In this document: piece by piece, positions 1 to 5,044 of the stretch
Layout: every line of letters starts with the position of its first letter
Numbering within the stretch: the stretch's first letter is position 1
From: an uncultured Porphyromonas sp.
GTDB lineage: Bacteria > Bacteroidota > Bacteroidia > Bacteroidales > Porphyromonadaceae
NCBI GenBank assembly: GCA_945965245.1
Contig: CAMFNC010000130.1
Location: 1-5,044, forward strand
Reading direction: 5' to 3'
DNA length: 5,044 nt
Made by a program: the position numbers and the translations under genes
Notes under the pieces: model-generated
Told to the model about the DNA's origin: nothing
The model's input: only the letters and a program-made list of their open reading frames with translations
The model's database searches: none

Positions 1-9
1 TCAATTTGT

Positions 10-747
10 CTACTCAAACTTGCGTCTGCGCAGTTGGAAGTCGCGTCCCAAATACTTCTCTCGCACCACCTCATTTTCCGCCAATTGCTCTGCAGAACCC
101 TCATAAAGCACTTTACCTTCGAATAGCAGATATGCACGGTCTGTGATGCTGAGCGTTTCATACACATTATGGTCCGTAATCAGGATGCCGATATTTTTGG
201 TCTTCAGCTTAGCCACTATGCTTTGGATATCCTGCACGGCAATGGGATCCACACCGGCAAAAGGCTCATCCAGCATGATAAACTTGGGGTCAATGGCCAG
301 ACAGCGAGCTATCTCGGCACGTCTGCGCTCTCCCCCGCTCAGGCGGTCACCCAAATTCTTACGCACCTTTTCGAGGTGAAACTCACGAATCAGTTCTTCC
401 AATCGCTCATGCTGTTGCTCCCGGGTTCTATCGGTCATTTCCAGCACAGAAAGGATGTTATCCTCCACGCTCATTTTGCGATAGATGGACGCCTCCTGCG
501 GCAGATAGCCGATACCCAACCTGGCACGCTGATATACGGGCAATTGGGTAATATCTTTTTCTTCCAAAAAGATGCGCCCCTCATTGGGCACCACCAGCCC
601 CACCGCCATATAAAACGTGGTGGTTTTACCGGCACCGTTAGGTCCCAGCAATCCAACTATTTCACCTTGCTCCAGCTCCACAGATACGTGGTTCACCACC
701 GTGCGCTTGCCATATCTTTTTACTAAATCTTCTGTACGTAGTTTCAT
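10..747 (-). CDS. lptB: LptB, ATP-binding subunit of the LPS export ABC transporter
   Basis: The 245-residue protein is a single ABC ATPase domain and has no membrane segment. Visible motifs are Walker A GPNGAGKT (35-42), Q-loop Gln84 in GYLPQEASIYRKMSVEDNI, signature LSGGE (136-140), Walker B FIMLDE (156-161), D-loop GVD (165-167) and switch His193 in ITDHNV. The Q-loop context, the DEPFAGVDPIAV stretch and the length (about 241 residues in E. coli) are typical of LptB rather than of branched-chain amino acid importers. In the known family, LptB dimerises under LptF and LptG in the inner membrane, and its ATP hydrolysis extracts LPS and pushes it across the periplasmic LptA bridge. The gene stands alone here, divergent from mlaE, and its downstream neighbour lies outside the window. 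The ATG at 745-747 is chosen because MKLRTEDLVKRYGKR is the usual family N-terminus. All catalytic motifs are intact, so it should be functional. Confidence 0.95.
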   Translation of the reverse strand: MKLRTEDLVKRYGKRTVVNHVSVELEQGEIVGLLGPNGAGKTTTFYMAVGLVVPNEGRIFLEEKDITQLPVYQRARLGIGYLPQEASIYRKMSVEDNILSVLEMTDRTREQQHERLEELIREFHLEKVRKNLGDRLSGGERRRAEIARCLAIDPKFIMLDEPFAGVDPIAVQDIQSIVAKLKTKNIGILITDHNVYETLSITDRAYLLFEGKVLYEGSAEQLAENEVVREKYLGRDFQLRRRKFE

Positions 748-819
748 GCCACTTCCAACGAGGTATGATCAATTATCCTTTTTAATATGTGAACTGCATA
801 GGCAACCCACTCACACGCA

Positions 820-827
820 CAAAGATA
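820..827 (-). promoter_or_regulatory. Putative lptB promoter, -7 box
   Basis: Read on the minus strand this is TATCTTTG, which matches the Bacteroidota -7 consensus TAnnTTTG at every fixed position. It would start transcription near 813 and give lptB a leader of roughly 65 nt. No full TTTG -33 box is seen upstream; the nearest candidate is a TTG at 844-846, 16 bases away and closer than the ideal of about 19. The call rests on motif match and position only. Confidence 0.45.
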
Positions 828-832
828 ATGGT

Positions 833-840
833 TATATTTG
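833..840 (+). promoter_or_regulatory. Putative mlaEF promoter, -7 box
   Basis: TATATTTG matches TAnnTTTG and ends 22 bases before the mlaE ATG. A start about 7 bases downstream would leave a leader of only about 16 nt. The -33 region (around 810-814, CCACTC-like) shows no TTTG, so the promoter may be weak or need an activator. It lies 5 bp from the opposing lptB -7 box at 820-827, so the two polymerase footprints would overlap. Confidence 0.5.
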
Positions 841-862
841 CGACAATAAGAGAAATAAACAC

Positions 863-1603
863 ATGATACGAAGATTTCTTGAAACATTGGGCGAATATAC
901 CCTATTAGTCATGCGTGCCATAGACCGACCCATCAAATGGCGCATGTTTTTCTCGCAGGTCATTCAGGAGATTCAAAAATTGGGAGTCAATTCCATACCC
1001 ATTGTGCTGATTATATCCTTTTTCATAGGAGCAGTCATCACCATTCAGCTATCCATCAATCTGACCAATCCGCTCATACCGAAGTTTACCATCGGCTTCA
1101 CGGCACGCGAAATCGTTTTACTCGAATTTTCATCCACGCTGATGTGTTTGATATTGGCTGGTAAGGTGGGCAGCAGCGTAGCTTCCGAGTTGGGAACCAT
1201 GCGCGTTACCGAGCAAATCGACGCCATGGAAATCATGGGTATCAACTCGGCCAACTTCCTTCTGGCTCCACGCATCACCGGTTTCATGCTGTTTGTACCG
1301 GTGCTTTGCATCTTCTCCATGTTTGTGGGCATCGTGGGCGGATATATCGCCTGTTTGTTTATTTCCTCCGTTCCACCAGACGACTATATTTATGGCATCC
1401 AACTCTTTTTCAAGCCGTTTTTCATAGCTCATTCCATCGTCAAATCCATCGTGTACGCATTCATTATTTCTTCACTCTCCTGCTTCTACGGCTATACCGT
1501 GCGTGGCGGAGCTTTGGAAGTGGGCACGGCCAGCACACGAGCCGTGGTCAATAGCAGTGTGTTGATTCTGTTTTTCGACTTGATACTCACCAGTTTCCTG
1601 TAA
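863..1603 (+). CDS. mlaE: MlaE-family permease of an MCE-type phospholipid ABC transporter
   Basis: The 246-residue protein has the MlaE/YrbE permease layout. Residues 1-40 form an amphipathic N-terminal part (MIRRFLETLGEY...), followed by hydrophobic segments near 44-66, 84-103, 138-167, about 195-215 and about 226-246. The family hallmark is present at 99-126: AGK-x-GSS, then SELGTMRVTEQIDAME, then MG, the cytoplasmic loop that contacts the ATPase. In characterised systems two MlaE chains with two MlaF chains and an MCE-protein hexamer move phospholipids between inner and outer membrane and so keep outer-membrane asymmetry. The open frame extends upstream to 617, but that part runs antisense through lptB and the promoter region. 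The ATG at 863 follows the -7 box and gives the usual family start. The last codon is 16 bp from mlaF, consistent with one transcript. Confidence 0.92.
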   Translation: MIRRFLETLGEYTLLVMRAIDRPIKWRMFFSQVIQEIQKLGVNSIPIVLIISFFIGAVITIQLSINLTNPLIPKFTIGFTAREIVLLEFSSTLMCLILAGKVGSSVASELGTMRVTEQIDAMEIMGINSANFLLAPRITGFMLFVPVLCIFSMFVGIVGGYIACLFISSVPPDDYIYGIQLFFKPFFIAHSIVKSIVYAFIISSLSCFYGYTVRGGALEVGTASTRAVVNSSVLILFFDLILTSFL

Positions 1604-1619
1604 AAATCTGCAAACCTCT

Positions 1620-2354
1620 ATGATTGAAATCAAAAACCTCAAAAAATCTTTTGAAGACAGAGAGGTGCTCAAAGGCATCAACTGCACATTCAACAGTGGC
1701 GAAGTAAACTTGATTATCGGGCGAAGCGGAGCCGGAAAAACGGTCTTCATGAAAAGCATGATCGGGCTGATACCCCCCACCGAGGGCAGCATAGACTACG
1801 ACGGGCGTAACATCGTACAGATGAATAAGAAAACCCTACGGACACTGCGCCGTGAGATGGGTATGCTCTTTCAGGGATCAGCACTCTTTGACAGCATGAA
1901 TGTATTCGAAAACGTGCTCTTTCCCCTACAACTTTTTTCTCCACTCAGCCGAAGTGACCAAAAACAGCGTGTCAAAACCCTGCTCCAACGTGTGGGACTA
2001 GAAGATGCCGGACGCAAATATCCCAGCGAAATCAGTGGAGGTATGATGAAGCGTACGGCCATTGCCCGTGCCATAGCCCTCAATCCCAAATACCTTTTCT
2101 GCGATGAACCCAACTCCGGTCTGGACCCCAACAGTTCGTTGTCCATAGACAAGCTCATCATGGAAATCACACACGAACAAAATATCACAACCATTGTGAA
2201 CACGCACGACATGAACAGCGTGCGCAGCATCGGCGACAAAGTCGTGTATCTCTTGCATGGCGAGCTGAACTGGGAAGGTAGCAGTCGCACTTTGGAGAGC
2301 GAAGGCACGCCGGAAGTCAAGATGTTCATCAACGCCAGTGAACTACCCATCTAA
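1620..2354 (+). CDS. mlaF: MlaF-family ATPase of an MCE-type phospholipid ABC transporter
   Basis: This 244-residue ABC ATPase carries Walker A GRSGAGKT (34-41), Q-loop Gln85, signature ISGGM (138-142), Walker B YLFCDE (158-163), D-loop GLD (167-169) and switch His196 in NTHDMNSV. The stretch QGSALFDSMNVFENV (85-99) is the strongest identifier: it is characteristic of MlaF/Mkl ATPases that pair with MlaE permeases. It hydrolyses ATP at the cytoplasmic face to drive lipid movement through MlaE. The ATG follows mlaE after 16 bp without a Shine-Dalgarno sequence, which is normal in this phylum. No mlaD-like MCE gene follows; the next 964 bp hold only insertion-sequence debris, so the MCE partner must be encoded elsewhere. 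All ATPase motifs are intact. The direction of lipid transport cannot be read from the sequence. Confidence 0.93.
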   Translation: MIEIKNLKKSFEDREVLKGINCTFNSGEVNLIIGRSGAGKTVFMKSMIGLIPPTEGSIDYDGRNIVQMNKKTLRTLRREMGMLFQGSALFDSMNVFENVLFPLQLFSPLSRSDQKQRVKTLLQRVGLEDAGRKYPSEISGGMMKRTAIARAIALNPKYLFCDEPNSGLDPNSSLSIDKLIMEITHEQNITTIVNTHDMNSVRSIGDKVVYLLHGELNWEGSSRTLESEGTPEVKMFINASELPI

Positions 2355-2400
2355 TCTCCCTTTCCGCGTTCTATTTCAGTCGTTCGTCCGGAATCTCATC

Positions 2401-2414
2401 AGACTCCGGAGTCT
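2401..2414. repeat. 14-bp perfect palindrome AGACTCCGGAGTCT
   Basis: The sequence equals its own reverse complement over 14 bases. Its TCCGGA core also occurs at 2387-2392, so the two copies (2387-2392 and 2405-2410) could form a 6-bp stem with a 12-base loop about 30 bp after the mlaF stop. The following bases (CTTACATTG) are not a T-tract, so it is a weak terminator candidate. It could also be a binding site for a dimeric protein or a chance palindrome. Confidence 0.4.
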
Positions 2415-2478
2415 TACATTGTACCTTATGCTTGCACATTATCACTTCTGTTTTTTATTAGGGAGAATAAGATTGTGT

Positions 2479-2504
2479 GGTGTGCCCCAAAATTTGTGTA
2501 AGAG
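2479..2504 (+). mobile_element. Possible IS256-family terminal repeat (solo relic)
   Basis: The segment GTGCCCCAAAATTTGTGTAA followed by GAG and a T-run resembles the ends of IS256-type elements, where an ATTTGTGTAA-like core is common. It would point rightward into an element. After it comes CAGTACCTC, which looks like a degraded TAnnTTTG promoter of the sort found just inside such ends. No inverted partner and no IS256 transposase are found to the right, so at best this is a lone end left by deletion. The recognition is from memory of the family and is tentative. Confidence 0.25.
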
Positions 2505-2564
2505 TTTTTTTCAGTACCTCACAATGCACGCTTTTATATTGACTTTGGGTTTGAATTAATCTTG

Positions 2565-2586
2565 AAGTCGTACATAAAAACGACTT
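2565..2586. repeat. 7-bp inverted repeat (AAGTCGT / ACGACTT)
   Basis: AAGTCGT at 2565-2571 and ACGACTT at 2580-2586 are perfect inverted repeats around an 8-base A-rich loop. Neither strand has a T-tract after the stem, so it does not look like an intrinsic terminator. It lies about 40 bp outside the transposase relic and could be part of an insertion-sequence end or of the target site. Confidence 0.35.
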
Positions 2587-2627
2587 AAACCGATGCATTT
2601 AGCCCCACGGCTCACGCATTTGAAAAT

Positions 2628-3092
2628 TTATAGATAGTCCATGTTGATAATGTCGGTAGGCTCTTTCGTGGCATTAACTTTTTGTAGTGCAGCAAGTGCC
2701 CTCTTCTTCTTTTCTTCAATCTTTTGAGAAAGAACAGTGCTATTTTATGGATGATATTGACATTCTCAGCGGCGTTGCCTTTCCGTCTTAAAAACTTATC
2801 TTCTCCCATAATCACATCCAGACGATAATGTAGGTTATTCTCTATCGCCCAATGGTCTGATAAGATGAAAGACTTTGTCTGGGTCTGAAAGAGAGGAGAT
2901 AAAGTAAAGATTTCTACCCTCTCCGATCCGTCTTTTTTATTGTGTCTTTTCCTCGTCATCTTGTGGATGGATGCAGCCCCATCCACTTGTTCAAATCTTT
3001 ATACCGCTCTATTTTTTTAAATCTCAGCGGTTCGACGATGGACTTCATCACGCTTCCAAGTCTATCAAATCAAGCAGTTCTGCGTAAGCCAT
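2628..3092 (-). pseudogene. Decayed ISAs1-family transposase
   Basis: Read on the minus strand, the remains match the C-terminal half of ISAs1-type DDE transposases. The key motif is SDHWAIENNLHYRLDVIMGED followed by KFLRRKGNAAENVNI and a K/R-rich tail (about 2720-2865); the Glu in HWxIEN is the likely third catalytic residue. Upstream, RYKDLNKWMGLH (frame ending near 2971) continues as SIHKMTRKRHNKKDGSERVE only after a shift of frame, and restoring one base there gives the family-like W-x-GLxSI. Near 2700-2718, in a purine-rich run, the frame shifts again, after which ALAALQKVNATKEPTD can be read to a terminal DYL and stop at 2628. Farther upstream, MAYAELLDLIDLEA (3053-3092) stops at 3048-3050; it resembles ELLDLIDLEG-type transposase sequence. 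Most of the N-terminal half, including other catalytic Asp residues, is missing. Intact relatives are about 370-400 residues. No activity is expected. Confidence 0.8.
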
Positions 3093-3199
3093 GAAACTAT
3101 TAGAGAAATAATTAGCGAAACTAAATTAAATAAAATTAGATTAAAATATGGGAGTTGCATCGAGAATCTGTAACACCTTGTTTCTATGTGTGTCGATGG
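3093..3199. other. AT-rich spacer upstream of the pnt promoter
   Basis: This stretch joins the transposase relic to the pnt promoter. It includes an AT-rich run at about 3118-3150 made of TAAATT/AAATTA-like units. I see no gene, RNA fold or clear insertion-sequence end in it. The left limit of the insertion-sequence relic may lie here. Confidence 0.4.
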
Positions 3200-3230
3200 T
3201 TTGACAAATAAATAATCTTAACTATATTTG
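3200..3230 (+). promoter_or_regulatory. Promoter of the pnt operon
   Basis: TTTG at 3200-3203 and TATATTTG at 3223-3230 are separated by 19 bases, which fits the Bacteroides housekeeping promoter pattern (-33 TTTG, -7 TAnnTTTG) fully. Transcription should begin near 3237, giving an A/T-rich leader of about 80 nt before pntAA. The leader has no Shine-Dalgarno motif; the start codon is preceded by CATCCAAAGTT. This is the best promoter in the window and lies downstream of the insertion-sequence debris, so the pnt genes do not need read-through from mlaF. Confidence 0.75.
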
Positions 3231-3318
3231 CCTATGCCTTTTGAATGTAAGAAAAACGCATCTCCGAAAGACAATAAACTAATATCAAATAATTAATAAA
3301 TCTAAATCATCCAAAGTT

Positions 3319-4479
3319 ATGATCATTGGAATTCCCAGAGAGATTATGCATGGTGAGGCACGCGTTGCCGCGGGGCCTGAAGTGGTGCAAAAGTTTGTGA
3401 AAGACGGTTTTACCGTATTGGTGGAAAAAGGTGCCGGCAACGGTGCGCTCTATCACGATGAAGATTATGCCAAAGCCGGTGCCGAAATGTTAGACGGACC
3501 CAAAGCCATCTATGACCGTGCCGAACTGATTCTGAAAGTGAAAGAACCACTCTTCAATGAAGAACTGAATATGCATGAAGTGGATATGATGCACAAAGGT
3601 CAATACCTTATCACCTTTATTCACCCGGCTTCTCCCATTAACCACGATATGGTGCGCAAATTGGCCGCACAAGGAGTGACCGGTCTGACTTTGGACGGCA
3701 TCCCCCGCATCAGTCGCGCTCAGAATATGGATGCCTTGACCTCTATGAGTACTTGTGCCGGTTACAAGGGTATCCTGATGGCTGCCGATGACATTACCAA
3801 GTTCATGCCTCAGATGTTTACGGCTGTTGGTCGCATTGAACCTTGTAAGGTTATGGTTATCGGTGTGGGTGTGGCCGGTCTGCAAGCTTTGGCTACTGCC
3901 AAGCGTTTGGGTGCCGTTACGTATGCTGCCGATATTCGTCCTGCTGCTGCCGAACAAGCCAGCAGTCTGGGTGCCAAGGTGATTGACACGGGTGTACCTG
4001 CCGAGTTGGCTATAGCTCCTGGTGGTTATGCCAATACGCTGCCTGCCGATGTATTGGCCAAGGAACGCGAAATGCTGCGTGAAACCATTCAGGATATGGA
4101 TATCATCTTCTGCTCGGCTCTGATTCCCGGTAAGATTGCTCCAACCATCATCACCGAAGAAATGGTCAAGGGCATGCGCCGCGGCTCTGTAATCGTGGAC
4201 ATCTCCATCGACCAAGGCGGTAACTGCGAAATCACTCCTGCCGGTACCAAGGAATACAAGCATGGCGTGCTGTTGGAAGGTATCAAGAACATCCCGGGTA
4301 TGTTGCCCACCAGCTCTACTTGGATGTTTGCTCAGAATATGTATAACCTCGTAAGCTATTTGGTGAAGGATGGCAAGATGTGCCTCGATTTCACCGATGA
4401 TATTACCGGTTCCATCGTGGTAACTCACGAAGGTGAAATCCTGCATAAGGGAGCCCGTGAAGCCATGGGTATGTGCTAA
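3319..4479 (+). CDS. pntAA: Proton-translocating NAD(P) transhydrogenase, alpha-1 subunit (NAD(H)-binding domain I)
   Basis: The 386-residue soluble protein matches domain I of proton-translocating transhydrogenase in its split form (about 384 residues in Rhodospirillum rubrum). It binds NAD(H) and passes hydride to NADP+ held by the beta subunit, at the cytoplasmic face of the inner membrane. It begins with the usual MIIGIPREI. The RQD loop is seen as RISRAQNMD (Arg130, Gln135, Asp138), with Thr141 where I recall a Ser in the R. rubrum protein. The dinucleotide fold has GVGVAG (182-187), followed by Asp205 in ADIRPA, the acidic residue expected for NAD rather than NADP. GSVIVDISIDQGGNCE (289-304) is also typical. 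Related alanine dehydrogenases share this fold, but the next two genes settle the assignment. The mobile-loop region GGYA (235-238) is present. It ends 77 bp before pntAB, and an intrinsic terminator lies between. Confidence 0.95.
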   Translation: MIIGIPREIMHGEARVAAGPEVVQKFVKDGFTVLVEKGAGNGALYHDEDYAKAGAEMLDGPKAIYDRAELILKVKEPLFNEELNMHEVDMMHKGQYLITFIHPASPINHDMVRKLAAQGVTGLTLDGIPRISRAQNMDALTSMSTCAGYKGILMAADDITKFMPQMFTAVGRIEPCKVMVIGVGVAGLQALATAKRLGAVTYAADIRPAAAEQASSLGAKVIDTGVPAELAIAPGGYANTLPADVLAKEREMLRETIQDMDIIFCSALIPGKIAPTIITEEMVKGMRRGSVIVDISIDQGGNCEITPAGTKEYKHGVLLEGIKNIPGMLPTSSTWMFAQNMYNLVSYLVKDGKMCLDFTDDITGSIVVTHEGEILHKGAREAMGMC

Positions 4480-4490
4480 AATATTTCCTG

Positions 4491-4538
4491 ACGGACCGAG
4501 ACTCCTCTTATTCGAAGAGCGTCTCGGTCTGTTTTTTT
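4491..4538 (+). terminator. Intrinsic terminator or attenuator between pntAA and pntAB
   Basis: ACGGACCGAGAC (4491-4502) pairs with GTCTCGGTCTGT (4521-4532) over 12 positions with one G-U pair. An inner CTCTT/AAGAG stem (4505-4509 with 4515-4519) closes a 5-base ATTCG loop after a small internal bulge. Seven T residues (4532-4538) follow directly. This is a strong rho-independent terminator by form. It starts 12 bp after the pntAA stop and ends 18 bp before the pntAB ATG, within what should be one operon. It probably reduces pntAB-pntB transcription relative to pntAA, or it protects the 3' end of a processed pntAA message. No new TAnnTTTG promoter is visible after it. Confidence 0.85.
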
Positions 4539-4556
4539 CTTAAACCTATTAAAATA

Positions 4557-4862
4557 ATGTCTCCACTCATTCTGATTGCCATCTTCATAGTGGCAACCTT
4601 GGTGGGCTATATGCTCATCAAAAAAGTGCCCAGCATGCTGCATACACCGCTCATGTCCGGGATGAATGCTTTGAGCGGTGTAACCGTATTGGGAGCAATA
4701 GCCGCTACTGGCATTGCATATAAAAGCGGTAGCCAAACCTTGGCCATAATCATCGGTTTTGTGGCCATTGTACTGGCCACCATTAACGTGGTGGGAGGTT
4801 TCGGCGTTACGGATCGTATGCTTCGTATGTTCGACAAAAAGAAGAAAGGAGGGGCGAACTAA
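4557..4862 (+). CDS. pntAB: Proton-translocating NAD(P) transhydrogenase, alpha-2 subunit (membrane part)
   Basis: This small integral membrane protein of 101 residues has three hydrophobic segments (about 3-21, 38-55 and 61-80). They form the alpha part of the proton channel domain (domain II). The family signature KVPSMLHTPLMSGMNALSG (23-41) between the first two segments, and GGFGVTDRMLRMF (80-92) after the third, are clear. The C-terminus is a short basic tail, DKKKKGGAN. In E. coli this part is fused to domain I in one PntA chain; here it is separate, as in R. rubrum. The ATG at 4557 is chosen because upstream in-frame codons, from a GTG at 4473 inside the pntAA end, would translate the terminator hairpin and lack family resemblance. 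The stop is 2 bp before pntB, so the two are probably translationally coupled. Confidence 0.93.
   Translation: MSPLILIAIFIVATLVGYMLIKKVPSMLHTPLMSGMNALSGVTVLGAIAATGIAYKSGSQTLAIIIGFVAIVLATINVVGGFGVTDRMLRMFDKKKKGGAN
4845..4854 (+). promoter_or_regulatory. Shine-Dalgarno-like site before pntB
   Basis: AAAGGAGGGG lies 10 bases before the pntB ATG and contains a perfect AGGAGG core. It overlaps the Lys-Lys-Gly-Gly codons at the end of pntAB. None of the other complete genes here has such a motif, and Bacteroidota starts usually lack one, so it may be functional or simply a product of the Lys/Gly tail. Confidence 0.45.
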
Positions 4863-4864
4863 CC

Positions 4865-5044
4865 ATGGAAACCCTATATATAATTACCTGCGTGGTGCTA
4901 TCGCTTATTGTGATGGCTGGCATTGCCTTGATGAGCAAGGTAAAAACTGCACGTACGGGAAATACGCTTAGTGGCATCGCTATGTTGCTGGGTATTATTC
5001 TGATATTGATTTACAATAAAATTTTATCGATTTGGATTGTCTAT
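4865..5044 (+). CDS. pntB: Proton-translocating NAD(P) transhydrogenase, beta subunit (N-terminal 60 residues, cut by window end)
   Basis: Only the first 60 codons are present; the frame is open to the window end. A first hydrophobic segment (about 4-23) is followed by MSKVKTARTGNTLSGIAM (23-40) and a second segment (about 36-57). This matches the start of PntB, which in full is about 460 residues with several more membrane helices and a C-terminal NADP(H)-binding domain III. Together with pntAA and pntAB it makes a complete three-subunit enzyme that uses the proton gradient to drive NADPH formation from NADH. The ATG lies 2 bp after the pntAB stop. The NADP-binding half cannot be judged here. 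Confidence 0.9.
   Translation, partial: METLYIITCVVLSLIVMAGIALMSKVKTARTGNTLSGIAMLLGIILILIYNKILSIWIVY

Larger units (their letters stand above)
2355..2627. other. Non-coding region downstream of mlaF
   Basis: No credible gene is seen on either strand; the short open frames here have no recognisable motifs and begin inside mlaF or lack plausible starts. The stretch holds a 14-bp palindrome (2401-2414), a possible insertion-sequence end (2479-2504) and a 7-bp hairpin (2565-2586), each listed separately. A classic hairpin-plus-T-tract terminator for mlaEF is not evident. The part near 2601-2617, just beyond the transposase relic stop, may hold the outer end of that ISAs1-type element. Confidence 0.6.

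Noticed and set aside
617..862. An 82-codon upstream extension of mlaE
   Set aside because: It is antisense to lptB, crosses the promoter boxes and has no family resemblance; the ATG at 863 gives the expected MlaE length.
2338..2559. A 73-codon plus-strand open frame starting inside the mlaF end
   Set aside because: It overlaps mlaF in another frame, runs through the palindrome and insertion-sequence-like debris, and has no conserved motif or promoter.
2565..2586. Intrinsic terminator for mlaEF
   Set aside because: The stem is only 7 AT-mixed pairs and neither side has a T-tract.
3234..3296. A 20-codon leader reading frame before pntAA (begins MPFECKKNASPKD)
   Set aside because: Its ATG lies at or before the predicted transcription start near 3237, it has no ribosome site, and it shows no regulatory codon run.
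2355..3318. CRISPR array, tRNA or structured RNA in the long gene-poor gap
   Set aside because: There are no regularly spaced repeats, no cloverleaf with a CCA-type end and no extended conserved-looking fold; transposase remnants account for about half of the stretch.
3490..4446. A 318-codon open frame on the minus strand inside pntAA
   Set aside because: It is a codon-bias shadow of pntAA, rich in His/Gln/Thr with no recognisable domain.
4473..4556. A 28-residue N-terminal extension of pntAB from a GTG overlapping the pntAA stop
   Set aside because: Its codons are the terminator hairpin and T-tract; the family starts at the hydrophobic segment after the ATG at 4557.

Overview
The window looks like a chromosomal segment of a Bacteroidota organism, most likely of the order Bacteroidales. 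Three things point there. The promoters fit the Bacteroides-type consensus (TTTG, about 19 bases, TAnnTTTG) rather than the sigma-70 form. Most starts are preceded by A-rich sequence without a Shine-Dalgarno motif. The gene repertoire also fits: LptB, a two-gene Mla-type transporter cassette, and a three-gene proton-translocating transhydrogenase. I cannot name a genus with confidence.

Layout. (1) 10-747, minus strand: lptB, the ATPase that powers LPS transport to the outer membrane. (2) 748-862: a 115-bp divergent intergenic region with a TAnnTTTG-like -7 box on each strand, only 5 bp apart. (3) 863-2354, plus strand: mlaE and mlaF, the permease and ATPase of an MCE-type phospholipid transporter, 16 bp apart and presumably one transcript. 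No MCE-domain (MlaD-like) gene follows within the window. (4) 2355-3318: 964 bp without an intact gene. It holds several short palindromes, a possible IS256-family end and, on the minus strand, a decayed ISAs1-family transposase with an early stop, two inferred frameshifts and probably a large internal deletion. (5) 3200-5044, plus strand: a near-consensus promoter, then pntAA (alpha-1), a strong hairpin plus T7 terminator, pntAB (alpha-2) and the first 60 codons of pntB.

How the genes work together. LptB and MlaEF both act at the inner membrane and both shape outer-membrane lipid asymmetry, one by sending LPS outward and the other by moving phospholipid between membranes. Their divergent arrangement from a compact shared control region is therefore suggestive. 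The pnt genes encode a split transhydrogenase that couples proton re-entry to hydride transfer from NADH to NADP+, supplying NADPH. The terminator between pntAA and pntAB would make distal expression depend on read-through.

I found no sign of a new defence, mobile or biosynthetic system. The observations that merit a second look are regulatory (the divergent promoters and the intra-operon terminator) and the layered insertion-sequence debris between the mla and pnt operons.
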